Source: SZAS-79 sp964599095
Lineage (GTDB): Bacteria > Pseudomonadota > Gammaproteobacteria > Burkholderiales > SG8-39
DNA: 64,000 nt
Assembly: GCA_964599095.1 (NCBI GenBank)
Contig: CAZREB010000025.1
Span: 1 to 64,000 of the forward strand
Direction of reading: 5' to 3'
Shown here: piece after piece, positions 45,617 through 53,720 of the stretch
Numbering within the stretch: the first letter of the stretch is position 1
Layout: every line of letters starts with the position of its first letter
Program-made: the position numbers and the translations under genes
The notes under the pieces: model-generated
The model's database searches: none
What the model was told of the DNA's origin: nothing
What the model saw: only the letters and a program-made list of their open reading frames with translations

Positions 45617-46828
45617 TTACTGCCAGGTCGGCGACGGCCACATCAGCTTGCCGGTGGCGACACTGGTCGGCCACACCACGTTCACCTTGCCGTTCTGCAT
45701 CTGCACGGTGAAGGCGCCGTTGTTCGGGAAGCCGCGCTCGTCGAACACGATGTCGCCGGCCGGCGACTTGAACGTGCCCTTGTAGAGCGCTTCCCGGACC
45801 TTTTCGCGGTCGATCACGCCGGCCTTCTCGATGGCCTGCATCATCACGAGGTAGGACGACAGGCGCCCGAGCGTCCAGATGTAGTCGAACATGCTGACGT
45901 CGGCTTTCTTCATGACGGTCTCGACCAAGTCGCTGTAGTCGCCCTTGATTCCGGGATACCAGGCCAGCTCGCCGGTCATGCCCTCGATGTCCTTGCCGAC
46001 CTGGCGGTGCAGCGACCCGGTGAGCATCACGTGGTGCACGTCCATGGCCTTGACCTTGAGCTGGCGCATCTGCTGGACTAGCGGCACCGACGCGCCGTCG
46101 AACGAGGAGATGTAGATGATGTCGGGCCTGGCGGCGCGGATCTTCGAGATCATCGCGGTGAAATCCTTGAGGTCCGGCGAAAAGGTCTCGTTGCCCACCA
46201 GCTTCATGCCGGCCGCCTCGGCCTTCTTGGTCCAGAAGCCGGTGATGCCCTTCATGACCGGGTTGTCGTGCGTGACGAAGAAAATCGACTTCGGCTTCGG
46301 GTTCACCGTCGAGAGCATTTCGAAGTACCGCTCCGACCAGCGCGGCACCACCGGGAATGGCGTCCCCCAGAAATACTTGAGCCCGCGGTCGTAGAGCGCG
46401 GGCGTGGCGATGTTGGCCGTGACCATCGGGATCTTGTGCTTCTCGCCGATCGGCGGGACCGGCCCGCCCATCGAGGACCAGTCCGGCCCGACGAAGAAGT
46501 CGACGTTGTCGACCGTGGCCATCTTCTCGTACAGCGACACCGCGGTGGCCGGCACGCTCTGGTCATCGTAGACGATGATCTTGACCGGCACCTTCTTGTT
46601 GCAGGCCTTGACCATGATGCCGCCGCCCTTGTTGACCTCGTCGGCGAACACCTCGGTGAGCTTGCGCCACCTGTCGGCGAGCGTCGAGAACGGCCCGGTC
46701 TCGGAAATCGTCGTGCCGAGCAGGATCGGATCGTTGCAGGAACCGAGCTTTGCCGAGGCCGTGCCGGTGAGGGCCGCGCCGGCGAGCCCGAGCGCCAATA
46801 TCGTTGTGAAGCGCAAATATCCGACCAT
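45617..46828 (-). CDS. ABC transporter substrate-binding protein (LivK-like)
   Basis: 403 residues with a signal peptide (FTTILALGLAGAALTGTASA). Periplasmic binding fold type I: PILLGTTISETGPFSTLADRWR, IIVYDDQSVPATAVSLYEKM, FFVGPDWSSMGGPVPPIGEKHKIPMV. The GTTISETGPF opening is typical of Liv-type proteins that bind aromatic acids, amides or urea as well as amino acids. A CAGGAG ribosome site precedes the ATG. It is the first gene of the ABC operon and diverges from the Rieske oxygenase gene, whose substrate it may import. Confidence 0.9.
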   Translation of the reverse strand: MVGYLRFTTILALGLAGAALTGTASAKLGSCNDPILLGTTISETGPFSTLADRWRKLTEVFADEVNKGGGIMVKACNKKVPVKIIVYDDQSVPATAVSLYEKMATVDNVDFFVGPDWSSMGGPVPPIGEKHKIPMVTANIATPALYDRGLKYFWGTPFPVVPRWSERYFEMLSTVNPKPKSIFFVTHDNPVMKGITGFWTKKAEAAGMKLVGNETFSPDLKDFTAMISKIRAARPDIIYISSFDGASVPLVQQMRQLKVKAMDVHHVMLTGSLHRQVGKDIEGMTGELAWYPGIKGDYSDLVETVMKKADVSMFDYIWTLGRLSSYLVMMQAIEKAGVIDREKVREALYKGTFKSPAGDIVFDERGFPNNGAFTVQMQNGKVNVVWPTSVATGKLMWPSPTWQ

Positions 46829-46989
46829 TTTTGTCTCCTGTTGTTGCGGCGCCGCATTGCCGTTTCACACACGCCGCGTTGTGAAACAAGCATCGCAAAG
46901 GGCCCATAGCGCGTCAAGCGAAGGTTTGCGCGCGAAACGATCGGGCTTACCATAGCCGCGACGTTTGCCAATTTCACAAGGAGGCCGAC
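46829..46989. promoter_or_regulatory. Divergent control region with inverted repeat GTTTCACA-N10-TGTGAAAC
   Basis: A perfect 8-base inverted repeat (46862-46869 and 46880-46887, 10-base spacer) lies between the LivK-like and Rieske genes. A third half-site TTTCACA stands at 46972-46978 next to the Rieske ribosome site. A weak plus-strand promoter TTGCGC-N16-TACCAT is at 46926-46953. Size and symmetry suit a dimeric regulator such as an IclR or GntR type. No regulator gene is adjacent. Confidence 0.5.
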
Positions 46990-48063
46990 ATGGCATTTCT
47001 GCGCAAGGGTTGGTACATGGCTGGATGGGCGAAGGACCTGCCGCCGGGCGGCATCCTCGCGCGAACGATCTGCAGCGAACCGATCGTCTTCTACCGCGAC
47101 ATGGAAGGAAAGCTCGCGGCGCTCGAAGACCGGTGCTGCCACCGCCATTACCCGCTGTCGCTCGGCGCGGTAGTCGGCAACCGCATCCAGTGCGGATACC
47201 ACGGATTCGAGTACGACCCGAGCGGCAAGTGCGTGAAGATCCCTTCCCAGCCGCAGATCCCCGAGAACGCCCGCGTGAAGAGCTACGCGATCGTCGAGCG
47301 TGACCACTGCCTGTGGATCTGGATGGCCGAACCCGAGAGCGCCGACCAGTCGCAGATCCCCGACCTGTCCTTTCTCAGCGATGGCAACTGGGGCTGGAAG
47401 GGCACGATGTACCCGGTGAAGGGCCGCTACCAGTTCATCATCGAAAACCTGATGGACCTCACGCACCTGACCTTCGTGCACGCAACGACGATCGGCAACT
47501 ACGCGCTGATCGACCAGGCCGACATGAAGACCCACCGCGGCGAGAACGACATCCAGGTCCACCGCTGGATGATCAACACCGATCCGCCGCCGACCTATGC
47601 GAAGGCGGCCGACTTCAAGGGCGGCAAGGTCGATCGCTGGCAGCTGCTGCGCTACACCAAGCCGTCGGTGATCAGGCTGTGGTCGGGGGCGGCGCCGCAC
47701 GGCAAGAATGCGCGCGAGAACATCGCCAGGCACGGGGCCCCTGCGGGCGCCGACCTCGGCGGCATCGGCCTGGTGAACCTCAACCTGATCACGCCGGAAA
47801 CCGAGTCCTCGACCCACTATTTCTGGGCGCAGGGGCAGGACAAGAAGCCCCAGGACCAGGCCTTCACCGACATGGTGTTCGGCCAGATCGAAGTCGCGTT
47901 CAAGCAGGACTGGGCGCTGTTCGAGCAGCAGGAGATCCGCACCCAGCAGGCGCCCGACGCGCCGCGCATCAGCGTCGGCGGCGACTCCGGCGGCGTGCAC
48001 TCGATCAACATGCTGAACAAGGCCATCGAAGCCGAGCAGCAGGGGCTGCGCGCCGTCGCGTAA
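46990..48063 (+). CDS. Rieske-type oxygenase (aromatic/VanA-like)
   Basis: 357 residues. The Rieske centre is Cys49-x-His51 and Cys68-x2-His71 (DRCCHRH, QCGYHGF). The catalytic iron site is in ENLMDLTHLTFVHATT, with bridging Asp156 and ligands His159 and His164. Length and single-subunit layout match the VanA-type branch, which removes O-methyl groups or hydroxylates rings, and needs a reductase. No reductase gene is in the window. Cys50 replaces the usual Pro between the first Rieske ligands. An AAGGAGG ribosome site precedes the ATG. The divergent ABC importer probably brings in its substrate. Confidence 0.9.
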   Translation: MAFLRKGWYMAGWAKDLPPGGILARTICSEPIVFYRDMEGKLAALEDRCCHRHYPLSLGAVVGNRIQCGYHGFEYDPSGKCVKIPSQPQIPENARVKSYAIVERDHCLWIWMAEPESADQSQIPDLSFLSDGNWGWKGTMYPVKGRYQFIIENLMDLTHLTFVHATTIGNYALIDQADMKTHRGENDIQVHRWMINTDPPPTYAKAADFKGGKVDRWQLLRYTKPSVIRLWSGAAPHGKNARENIARHGAPAGADLGGIGLVNLNLITPETESSTHYFWAQGQDKKPQDQAFTDMVFGQIEVAFKQDWALFEQQEIRTQQAPDAPRISVGGDSGGVHSINMLNKAIEAEQQGLRAVA

Positions 48064-48078
48064 AGCAGGAGCCGGATT

Positions 48079-48134
48079 AAATGGTGTCGGAGTCGAATTT
48101 CCATCAGGGCGGAAATTCGACTCTGACACCATTT
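48079..48134. repeat. Palindromic repeat element B (AATGGTGTC family)
   Basis: Arms of 24 bases (48079-48102 and 48111-48134) pair with a single G/A change around an 8-base loop; the core is AAATGGTGTCGGAGTCGA. It lies between the Rieske stop and the MetE-like start. Just after it, CCTGGCCCCTCT (48142-48153) resembles an arm fragment of the family seen at 49218 and 53644. An open frame enters the next gene from inside this repeat, but it should not be used as the start. Confidence 0.85.
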
Positions 48135-48164
48135 ATCGGAACCTGGCCCCTCTCTTTTCTATCC

Positions 48165-49184
48165 ATGTTCAAGACGACGATTGCAGGCAGCCTCCCGAAG
48201 CCGGAATGGCTCGCGGAAACGCAGAAACTCTGGCCGCAGTGGAAGGCCTCGGGCGCGGATCTCGCCGCGGCCAAGCGCGACGCAACGCTGCTTTGGCTCA
48301 AGGAGCAGGAGGACGCCGGCATCGACATCGTCTCGGACGGCGAGCAGTCGCGCCAACATTTCGTCCACGGCTTCCTCGAGTTCGTCGAAGGCATCGATTT
48401 CGAGAACAAGGTCAGGATGGGCATCCGCAACAATCGCTACGACGCGATGGTGCCCCGGGTCGTGGGCCCGCTGAAGCTCAAGGGGCGCGTTCACAAGATC
48501 GAGGCCGGCATCGCGCGCGCCCACACGAAGAAGAAGCTCAAGATCACGATGCCCGGGCCGATGACCATCGTCGACACGATCGCCGACGAGCACTACGGCG
48601 ATCGGGTCAAGATGGCCATGGCCTTCGCCGACCTGCTGAACCAGGAGGCGCGCGCACTGGTGAAGGATGGCGTCGACGTGATCCAGTTCGACGAGCCGGC
48701 ATTCAACGTCTACATGAAAGAGGTCAACGTCTGGGGCATCAAGGCCCTCGAACGCGCCGCCAGGGGATTGAAGTGCAAGACGGCCGTGCACATCTGCTAC
48801 GGCTACGGCATCAAGGCCAACACCGACTGGAAGGAGACGCTCGGCCAGGAATGGCGCCAGTACGAGCAAATCTTCCCGGCGCTCGCCAGGTCGAGCATCG
48901 GCCAGGTGTCGCTCGAATGCATCCATTCGAAAGTGCCGATCGAGCTGATGGCACTGCTCAAGGGCAAGGACGTGCTGGTCGGCGTGATCGACGTGGCTTC
49001 GGACAAGGTCGAGACGCCGGCCGAAGTGGCGGCAACAATCGGCCGGGCGCTGAAGTACGTGCCGAAGAACCGATTGATCGCCTGCACCAACTGCGGCATG
49101 GCGCCGATGAACCGCGAGGTAGCACTTGCCAAGCTGAAGGCACTCGCCGCGGGCGCAGCGCTCGCGCGCAAGAAATACAAGTAA
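48165..49184 (+). CDS. MetE-core (cobalamin-independent methionine synthase C-terminal type) protein
   Basis: 339 residues, equal to only the catalytic C-terminal half of MetE (which is about 750). The zinc set is complete: His209 and Cys211 (VHICYGYG), Glu251 (VSLECIHS) and Cys310 (TNCGMAPM). DGEQSRQ and QFDEPAF fit the substrate pocket of the family. Core-MetE proteins include alternative methionine synthases that use other methyl donors, and relatives such as coenzyme-M transferases. The start at 48165 (MFKTTIAGSLPKPEWL) matches the family opening. It follows the Rieske gene, separated only by element B, so a link to demethylation is possible but unproven. Confidence 0.82.
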   Translation: MFKTTIAGSLPKPEWLAETQKLWPQWKASGADLAAAKRDATLLWLKEQEDAGIDIVSDGEQSRQHFVHGFLEFVEGIDFENKVRMGIRNNRYDAMVPRVVGPLKLKGRVHKIEAGIARAHTKKKLKITMPGPMTIVDTIADEHYGDRVKMAMAFADLLNQEARALVKDGVDVIQFDEPAFNVYMKEVNVWGIKALERAARGLKCKTAVHICYGYGIKANTDWKETLGQEWRQYEQIFPALARSSIGQVSLECIHSKVPIELMALLKGKDVLVGVIDVASDKVETPAEVAATIGRALKYVPKNRLIACTNCGMAPMNREVALAKLKALAAGAALARKKYK

Positions 49185-49185
49185 A

Positions 49186-49318
49186 AAATCGGGGACAGAC
49201 CACGTTTCGCCCTCGAAAAAAAGGGGCCAGGCTCAAACCTGACGATGGTCCCCGTAGTCAGGTTTGAGCCTGGCCCCTTTTTCTTTTTTCTTCGAAAAAC
49301 GTGGTCTGTCCCCGATTT
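49186..49318. repeat. Nested palindromic repeat element C (two families)
   Basis: Outer arms of 22 bases (49186-49207 and 49297-49318) are perfect and begin AAATCGGGGACAGACC. Inside them a second perfect palindrome has 26-base arms (49218-49243 and 49257-49282) with core AAAAAGGGGCCAGGCTCAAA and a 13-base loop. The element exactly fills the space between two convergent stop codons, and its outer arm overlaps the stop of the facing gene. A/T runs at the arm ends would make it a bidirectional terminator. Confidence 0.9.
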
Positions 49319-51107
49319 ACCAAGCGTAGGCGAAGGCCGGAAAGACTTCGGACTTGGAGCCGCGCGGGTCGCAGCCGGCCTCCAGCACGCCGGTGTCCTG
49401 GTCGATCTGCGCCCCTGAAAGGAACCCTTCCGACCAGTCGGGCGCGAGATCCACGAGGTGCCCGCGCCGCCTGAGTTCGTCGAGCACTTTCCTGCCGACC
49501 CTTTCCTCGATCCTCACGTGCTGCGGGAAATGGCTGTGCGGCGCGAAGAAGCCCGGAAAATGGTCCGAAGAAAGCTTCGGCGCCTCGATCGCTTCCTGCA
49601 ATGTCATGCCGAACGCGGTGCGATTCAGGATGAATTGAAGCGACCACTGCTCCTGCTGGTCACCCCCCATCGTGCCGAAGGTCATCCACGGCTTGCCTTT
49701 CCTGAACGCGAGCGACGGCGTGAGCGTGGTGCGCGGCCGCTTGTACGGCGCGACCACGTTCGGGTGATTGGCCGGCTTGAGGTAGAAGGTCATCATGCGG
49801 GTCGACAACGGGTGGCCGAGCTCGGGCATCACCGGGGCCGAAGCCAGCCACGCGCCGCTCGGGGTAAACGAGGCCATGTTGCCGGCCGCATCGATCGCGT
49901 CCACATGCACCGTGCCGGCGCCCCAGGGCTGCGGAGTGAAACGGTCGTCCGCGGGCAGCAGCGCTGCGTTCTTCCACGCATCACCCGGCCGCAATTCGTC
50001 GTTCGCACGCCGCAGATCGACAAGGCTGGCGCGCCGCTTGCCGTATTCGTCCGAGAGGAGTACGTCGGCGGGCACCAGCGCCTGTGCAGGATCGCCGTAG
50101 TACTGCTCCCGGTCGGCAAAGGCGAGCTTGATCGTCTCGATCAGCAGGTGCAGGTAGTCCGCGCTGTTGTGGCCCATCGCCCGCAGGTCGAAGTTGCGCA
50201 GGATCGAAAGCGACTGCAGCATCGCCGGGCCCTGGGTCCAGAACCCGCACTTGTAGATCGTCGCATCGCCGAATTGGCAGCGCGCAGGCTCCTCGACCCG
50301 GGTCCGGAACCGCTCGAAATCGCTGCGCTCGAGCAGCCCGTCGCGCTCTTTGGAGAACCGGACAATCGCGGCTGCCACGTCACCGAGATAGTAGGCATCG
50401 TGCGCGGCCTGCAGCTTTGCCGCCCGATCGCCCGAGGCGCTTCGCTCCGCGCCTGCAAGGTAGTCGTACATGCGCGCCAGAGCCTCGTTCTTCATCAATG
50501 AGCCCGCTTCGGGCACCCGCCCGCCGGGCAGGTAGAGGTCGCCGCTTCGGGGCCACTCGTTGCGGAACTTGTCCGCAAGCGCGACCAGGCCGAACTTGTG
50601 CTGGTTCACGAGGCCGTGGGAAACCGGGAAGCCGTCCCGGGCGAGCGCGAGTGCCGGCGCGACCGCATCGGAAAGGCTCCATGTGCCGAATTGCGCGAGC
50701 GCAGTGATCATCGCACTGAACGTGGCCGGCACGCCGGCCGCGAGGATGTCCTCGTCGGGCACGTGATCGAGCCCGCGGCGGCGGAACTCGTCCGGGGTTG
50801 CGCGTCCCGGCGCGGCCATGTTGCCGTTGAGCGCAATCACCTTGTCGCTGCCCGCAAGGCGCACGAGCAGCGGGCATTCGCCGCCGATGCTGTTCATCTG
50901 AGGATCGACCAGGCCTTCGACGAAAGTCATTGCGACGGCAGCGTCTATCGCGTTGCCGCCGGACTTGAGCACGTCGACGCCTGCATTGACCGCAAGGTGA
51001 TGGCTGGCCGCTGCCGCGCCGTGCGTGCCGAAGAGGCGAGGGTAGAAAGTGGTGTGATCGGTCGGTGCGACTCGATACGCTCGATTGCTCTGGGCTGAAG
51101 TATTCAT
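49317..51107 (-). CDS. Gamma-glutamyltransferase family protein
   Basis: 596 residues from the ATG at 51107. GGNAIDAAVAMTFVEGLVDP and GGECPLLVR open the large subunit. The processing/nucleophile Thr is in GAGTVHVDAIDAAGNMAS. FGTMGGDQQEQ and DPRGSKSEVFPAFAYAW close the small subunit. These Ntn-hydrolases self-cleave before the Thr and transfer or hydrolyse gamma-glutamyl groups. No signal peptide is visible, unlike periplasmic Ggt, so a cytosolic acylase-like role is likely. In-frame starts up to 31 codons upstream exist but would overlap the divergent gene. Confidence 0.87.
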   Translation of the reverse strand: MNTSAQSNRAYRVAPTDHTTFYPRLFGTHGAAAASHHLAVNAGVDVLKSGGNAIDAAVAMTFVEGLVDPQMNSIGGECPLLVRLAGSDKVIALNGNMAAPGRATPDEFRRRGLDHVPDEDILAAGVPATFSAMITALAQFGTWSLSDAVAPALALARDGFPVSHGLVNQHKFGLVALADKFRNEWPRSGDLYLPGGRVPEAGSLMKNEALARMYDYLAGAERSASGDRAAKLQAAHDAYYLGDVAAAIVRFSKERDGLLERSDFERFRTRVEEPARCQFGDATIYKCGFWTQGPAMLQSLSILRNFDLRAMGHNSADYLHLLIETIKLAFADREQYYGDPAQALVPADVLLSDEYGKRRASLVDLRRANDELRPGDAWKNAALLPADDRFTPQPWGAGTVHVDAIDAAGNMASFTPSGAWLASAPVMPELGHPLSTRMMTFYLKPANHPNVVAPYKRPRTTLTPSLAFRKGKPWMTFGTMGGDQQEQWSLQFILNRTAFGMTLQEAIEAPKLSSDHFPGFFAPHSHFPQHVRIEERVGRKVLDELRRRGHLVDLAPDWSEGFLSGAQIDQDTGVLEAGCDPRGSKSEVFPAFAYAW

Positions 51108-51124
51108 GGACGTAGAATACTGGA

Positions 51125-51493
51125 ATGCATGCGACCGGTTTGAACACATTCGGACTCGACCCGTTCGGGCTGCTCGCAGAACGAAAGATCGAGGAAGCAC
51201 TGGCGCGCGGAGACCTCGCAGACCTGCCCGGCGCCGGGCGGCCTCTCGAACTCGATGACGATCCGCTGGTACCCGAAGAGGTCCGCATGGCGTACCGCAT
51301 CCTCAAGAACGCCGGCTTCGTGCCGCCCGAGGTCGAGCAGGTCCGGGAAATCGCGGCGCTCGAAAGCGTCGTGTTGCGCCAGGGCGAATCCGATGAGGCA
51401 GCCCGGGCCCGCGCAGCGCGGAGGCTGGCCCTGCTGAGGACCCGGGTCGAGACGATCTATTACGACCGCGTTCTGGACCGATTCGGCAAGTAG
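51125..51493 (+). CDS. DUF1992 (DnaJ-homologue C28-like) protein
   Basis: 122 residues. LLAERKIEEALARGDLADLPGAG, LDDDPLVPEEVRMAYRILKNAGFVPPE and the basic helical C-terminus match DUF1992, the conserved domain also found in eukaryotic DNAJC28. Function is unknown. Only 17 bases separate its ATG from that of the divergent gamma-glutamyltransferase, and the ribosome site is weak. A TTG at 51140 is a possible alternative start. Confidence 0.87.
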   Translation: MHATGLNTFGLDPFGLLAERKIEEALARGDLADLPGAGRPLELDDDPLVPEEVRMAYRILKNAGFVPPEVEQVREIAALESVVLRQGESDEAARARAARRLALLRTRVETIYYDRVLDRFGK

Positions 51494-51535
51494 CCCCCGG
51501 CCGAGCGTGCGGCTGGACACAACGAGGCGCCTGCG

Positions 51536-53629
51536 ATGAACAAGATGCTCAAGTACGTCCTGATTGCCGTCTGCGTCGTCGTCGGCGGCGTCGTCACGTT
51601 GGTGGCCTACGTTGCAGCCACCTTCGACCCGAACGCCTACAAGCCGCAGATCCAGCAGGCGGCAAAGGAAAAGCTCGATCGCACGCTGAAGATCGGCGGG
51701 GACATCAAGCTGACTTTCTACCCGACGATCGGCGCGAATCTCGGCGGGATCTCGCTGTCCGAGCACTCGAGCGACAAGGAGTTCGCTTCGGTCGAATCCG
51801 TGCGGGTCGCGCTCCAGTTGATGCCGCTGCTGTCCGGCCAGGTCGTGGTCAACCAGGTCGAGGTGCGCGGACTGCGCGCGAACCTGGTCAGGCACAAGAA
51901 CGGCACGACGAACATCGACGACCTGCTCGGAAAGGGCGGGAAACCGGCGTCGCCTGCGGCACCGGCGCCCGCGGGCAAAGCGGAGCCGCAGAGGCCAGCG
52001 CAATTCAACATCGACCACGTGCTGGTCGAGAATGCCGGCTTCAGTTACACGGACGAAGGCACCGGCGCCCGGTACACGATCGGCAAGCTCGGGCTCAAGA
52101 CCGGCAGGATCTCGGCCGGCACCCCGAGCGACATCGAACTGGTCGTGCAGGGCATCGTCGCCACGCAGCCCAAGGCGAACCTCGATGCGCGCCTGAAGAC
52201 GCGGCTCAGCCTGGACGCCGGCAGCCAGCGCTTCAAGCTCGACGGACTCGAACTCGGCCTCAAGGGCGAGGCGGCCGGAGTGAACCCGCTGGCGCTCGAC
52301 CTCAAGGGCACGGTCGAAGGCGATGCGAAGGCCGTGAAATCCGAAGGGATCACGCTCGAGCTGGACGCAAAGCAGGGCGATCGTGCCGTCAAGGCAAGGC
52401 TGGCCACGCCGCTCGCCTTCGACGTCGCCGCCCAGAAGGTCGAACTGCCGAAGCTCGTCGCCAGCCTCGGCCTGACCGATGCCAAGGCCGCCGGCAAGCC
52501 GGTGAACCTGAGCCTCACGGGCGCGGCGCGCGCCGACTTGCCGAACCAGACCGCGAGCCTCGACTTCGCCACGAAGTTCGACGACTCCAGCATCAACGGC
52601 AAGGCCGGGGTCACGCATTTCGATCCGCCCGCCTATGCATTCGACGTCACTGTCGACAAGCTCGACGTCGACCGCTACAGCGGCGTGAAGCCGGCTGCCG
52701 CGAGCGCCGCCGGCCCAACAGGCGCCCCGCCAAAGCCGGAGCAGCCGCTCGACCTGTCGGCGCTGAAGACGCTGAACGCACGCGGCAGCGTCAGGATCGG
52801 CGCGCTCAAGGCGTCGAACCTGAACGCCCAGAACGTTCGGATGGAGCTGAAGGCGGCCAACGGCCGGATGGACGTCAACCCGCTCGCCGCCAGCCTTTAC
52901 CAGGGCACATTGAACGGGTCGCTCACGCTCGTCGCTGCGGCGACTCCGCAAATCTCGGTTAAGCAAGCGCTGTCGGGCATCTCGATCAGCCCGCTCCTCA
53001 AAGACCTGGCCGGCAAGGACATGATCGAGGGCAAGGGCAACGTGAATGTCGATATTGCCGGCCAGGGCGCGACGGCGACGGCGATCAAGCAGGCGCTCAA
53101 CGGCTCTGCCTCGCTCGACCTCGCAAACGGCGCAATCAAAGGCATCAACATCGGGGCCGAAATCCGCAAGGCCAACGAGAAGCTCGCCTCGCTCAAGGGC
53201 AAGCCCCAGGCGCAAGCGCAGGCGCTGGCCGCGAACACGTCCGAGAAGACCGACTTCACCGAGCTCAAGGCCAGCTTCGCGATCAAGTCAGGCGTCGCCC
53301 ACAACTCCGACCTGTCGATGAAGTCCCCGCTGCTGCGGCTGGGCGGCGAAGGCGACATCAACATCGGCGCGGACAGCATGAACTACCTCGCCAAGGCAAC
53401 GCTCGTGCCCACGGCCGCCGGCCAGGGCGGCAAGGATGCGTCGGCGCTCAAGGGCCTCACGGTGCCGGTGCGAATTTCGGGTCCGTTCGCTGCGCTGAAG
53501 TACGAGGTCGACGTCAACGCGATGATCAGCGGCGTCGCCCAGCAGAAGATCGAAGAGAAGAAAGAGGAAGTGAAAGCGAAGGTCCAGGACAAGATCAAGG
53601 ACCAGCTGCGCGGGTTGTTCAAGCGCTGA
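51536..53629 (+). CDS. AsmA family protein
   Basis: 697 residues. An N-terminal signal anchor (YVLIAVCVVVGGVVTLVAYVA) is followed by FDPNAYKPQIQQAAKEKLDRTLKI-type AsmA opening and a long beta-rich periplasmic body. The C-terminal AsmA core has LNGSASLDLANGAIKGINIG and GGEGDINIGADSMNYLAKATLVP. The last 35 residues are a Lys/Glu-rich helix. AsmA-type proteins act in the periplasm in outer-membrane maintenance and, in the larger relatives, lipid transfer between membranes. A Pro/Ala-rich linker lies near 145-160 and another near 385-400. It begins 42 bases after DUF1992. Confidence 0.9.
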   Translation: MNKMLKYVLIAVCVVVGGVVTLVAYVAATFDPNAYKPQIQQAAKEKLDRTLKIGGDIKLTFYPTIGANLGGISLSEHSSDKEFASVESVRVALQLMPLLSGQVVVNQVEVRGLRANLVRHKNGTTNIDDLLGKGGKPASPAAPAPAGKAEPQRPAQFNIDHVLVENAGFSYTDEGTGARYTIGKLGLKTGRISAGTPSDIELVVQGIVATQPKANLDARLKTRLSLDAGSQRFKLDGLELGLKGEAAGVNPLALDLKGTVEGDAKAVKSEGITLELDAKQGDRAVKARLATPLAFDVAAQKVELPKLVASLGLTDAKAAGKPVNLSLTGAARADLPNQTASLDFATKFDDSSINGKAGVTHFDPPAYAFDVTVDKLDVDRYSGVKPAAASAAGPTGAPPKPEQPLDLSALKTLNARGSVRIGALKASNLNAQNVRMELKAANGRMDVNPLAASLYQGTLNGSLTLVAAATPQISVKQALSGISISPLLKDLAGKDMIEGKGNVNVDIAGQGATATAIKQALNGSASLDLANGAIKGINIGAEIRKANEKLASLKGKPQAQAQALAANTSEKTDFTELKASFAIKSGVAHNSDLSMKSPLLRLGGEGDINIGADSMNYLAKATLVPTAAGQGGKDASALKGLTVPVRISGPFAALKYEVDVNAMISGVAQQKIEEKKEEVKAKVQDKIKDQLRGLFKR

Positions 53630-53643
53630 AAAACGAAAAAGCG

Positions 53644-53704
53644 AAAAAGGGGCCAGGCTCAAAGCTTACGGTTTATTCGTAAGCTTTGAGCCTGGCCCCT
53701 TTTT
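53644..53704. repeat. Palindromic repeat element D (GGGGCCAGGCTCAAA family)
   Basis: Perfect 27-base arms (53644-53670 and 53678-53704) with a 7-base loop. The first 20 bases of the arm, AAAAAGGGGCCAGGCTCAAA, are identical to the inner palindrome of element C. It lies between convergent AsmA and sulfatase genes, and the T-runs make it a likely bidirectional terminator. Confidence 0.9.
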
Positions 53705-53720
53705 CCTTTCTTTTTGCTAA

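Noticed and set aside
48081..48164. Upstream ATG of the MetE-core gene inside palindromic element B
   Set aside because: The extra residues are encoded by the repeat itself and the family opening MFKTTIAGSLPKPEWL begins at 48165.
48165..49184. MesD/MesX-type oxygen-dependent methionine synthase pair
   Set aside because: The required partner (DUF1852-type) is not next to it; the neighbour is a Rieske oxygenase, which is a different family.
51104..53215. Minus-strand open frame of about 700 codons opposite AsmA
   Set aside because: No motifs; the plus frame has a signal anchor and AsmA core.
41293..53704. Insertion sequences flanked by the palindromic elements
   Set aside because: The genes between elements are ordinary metabolic genes; no transposase is seen in the window.
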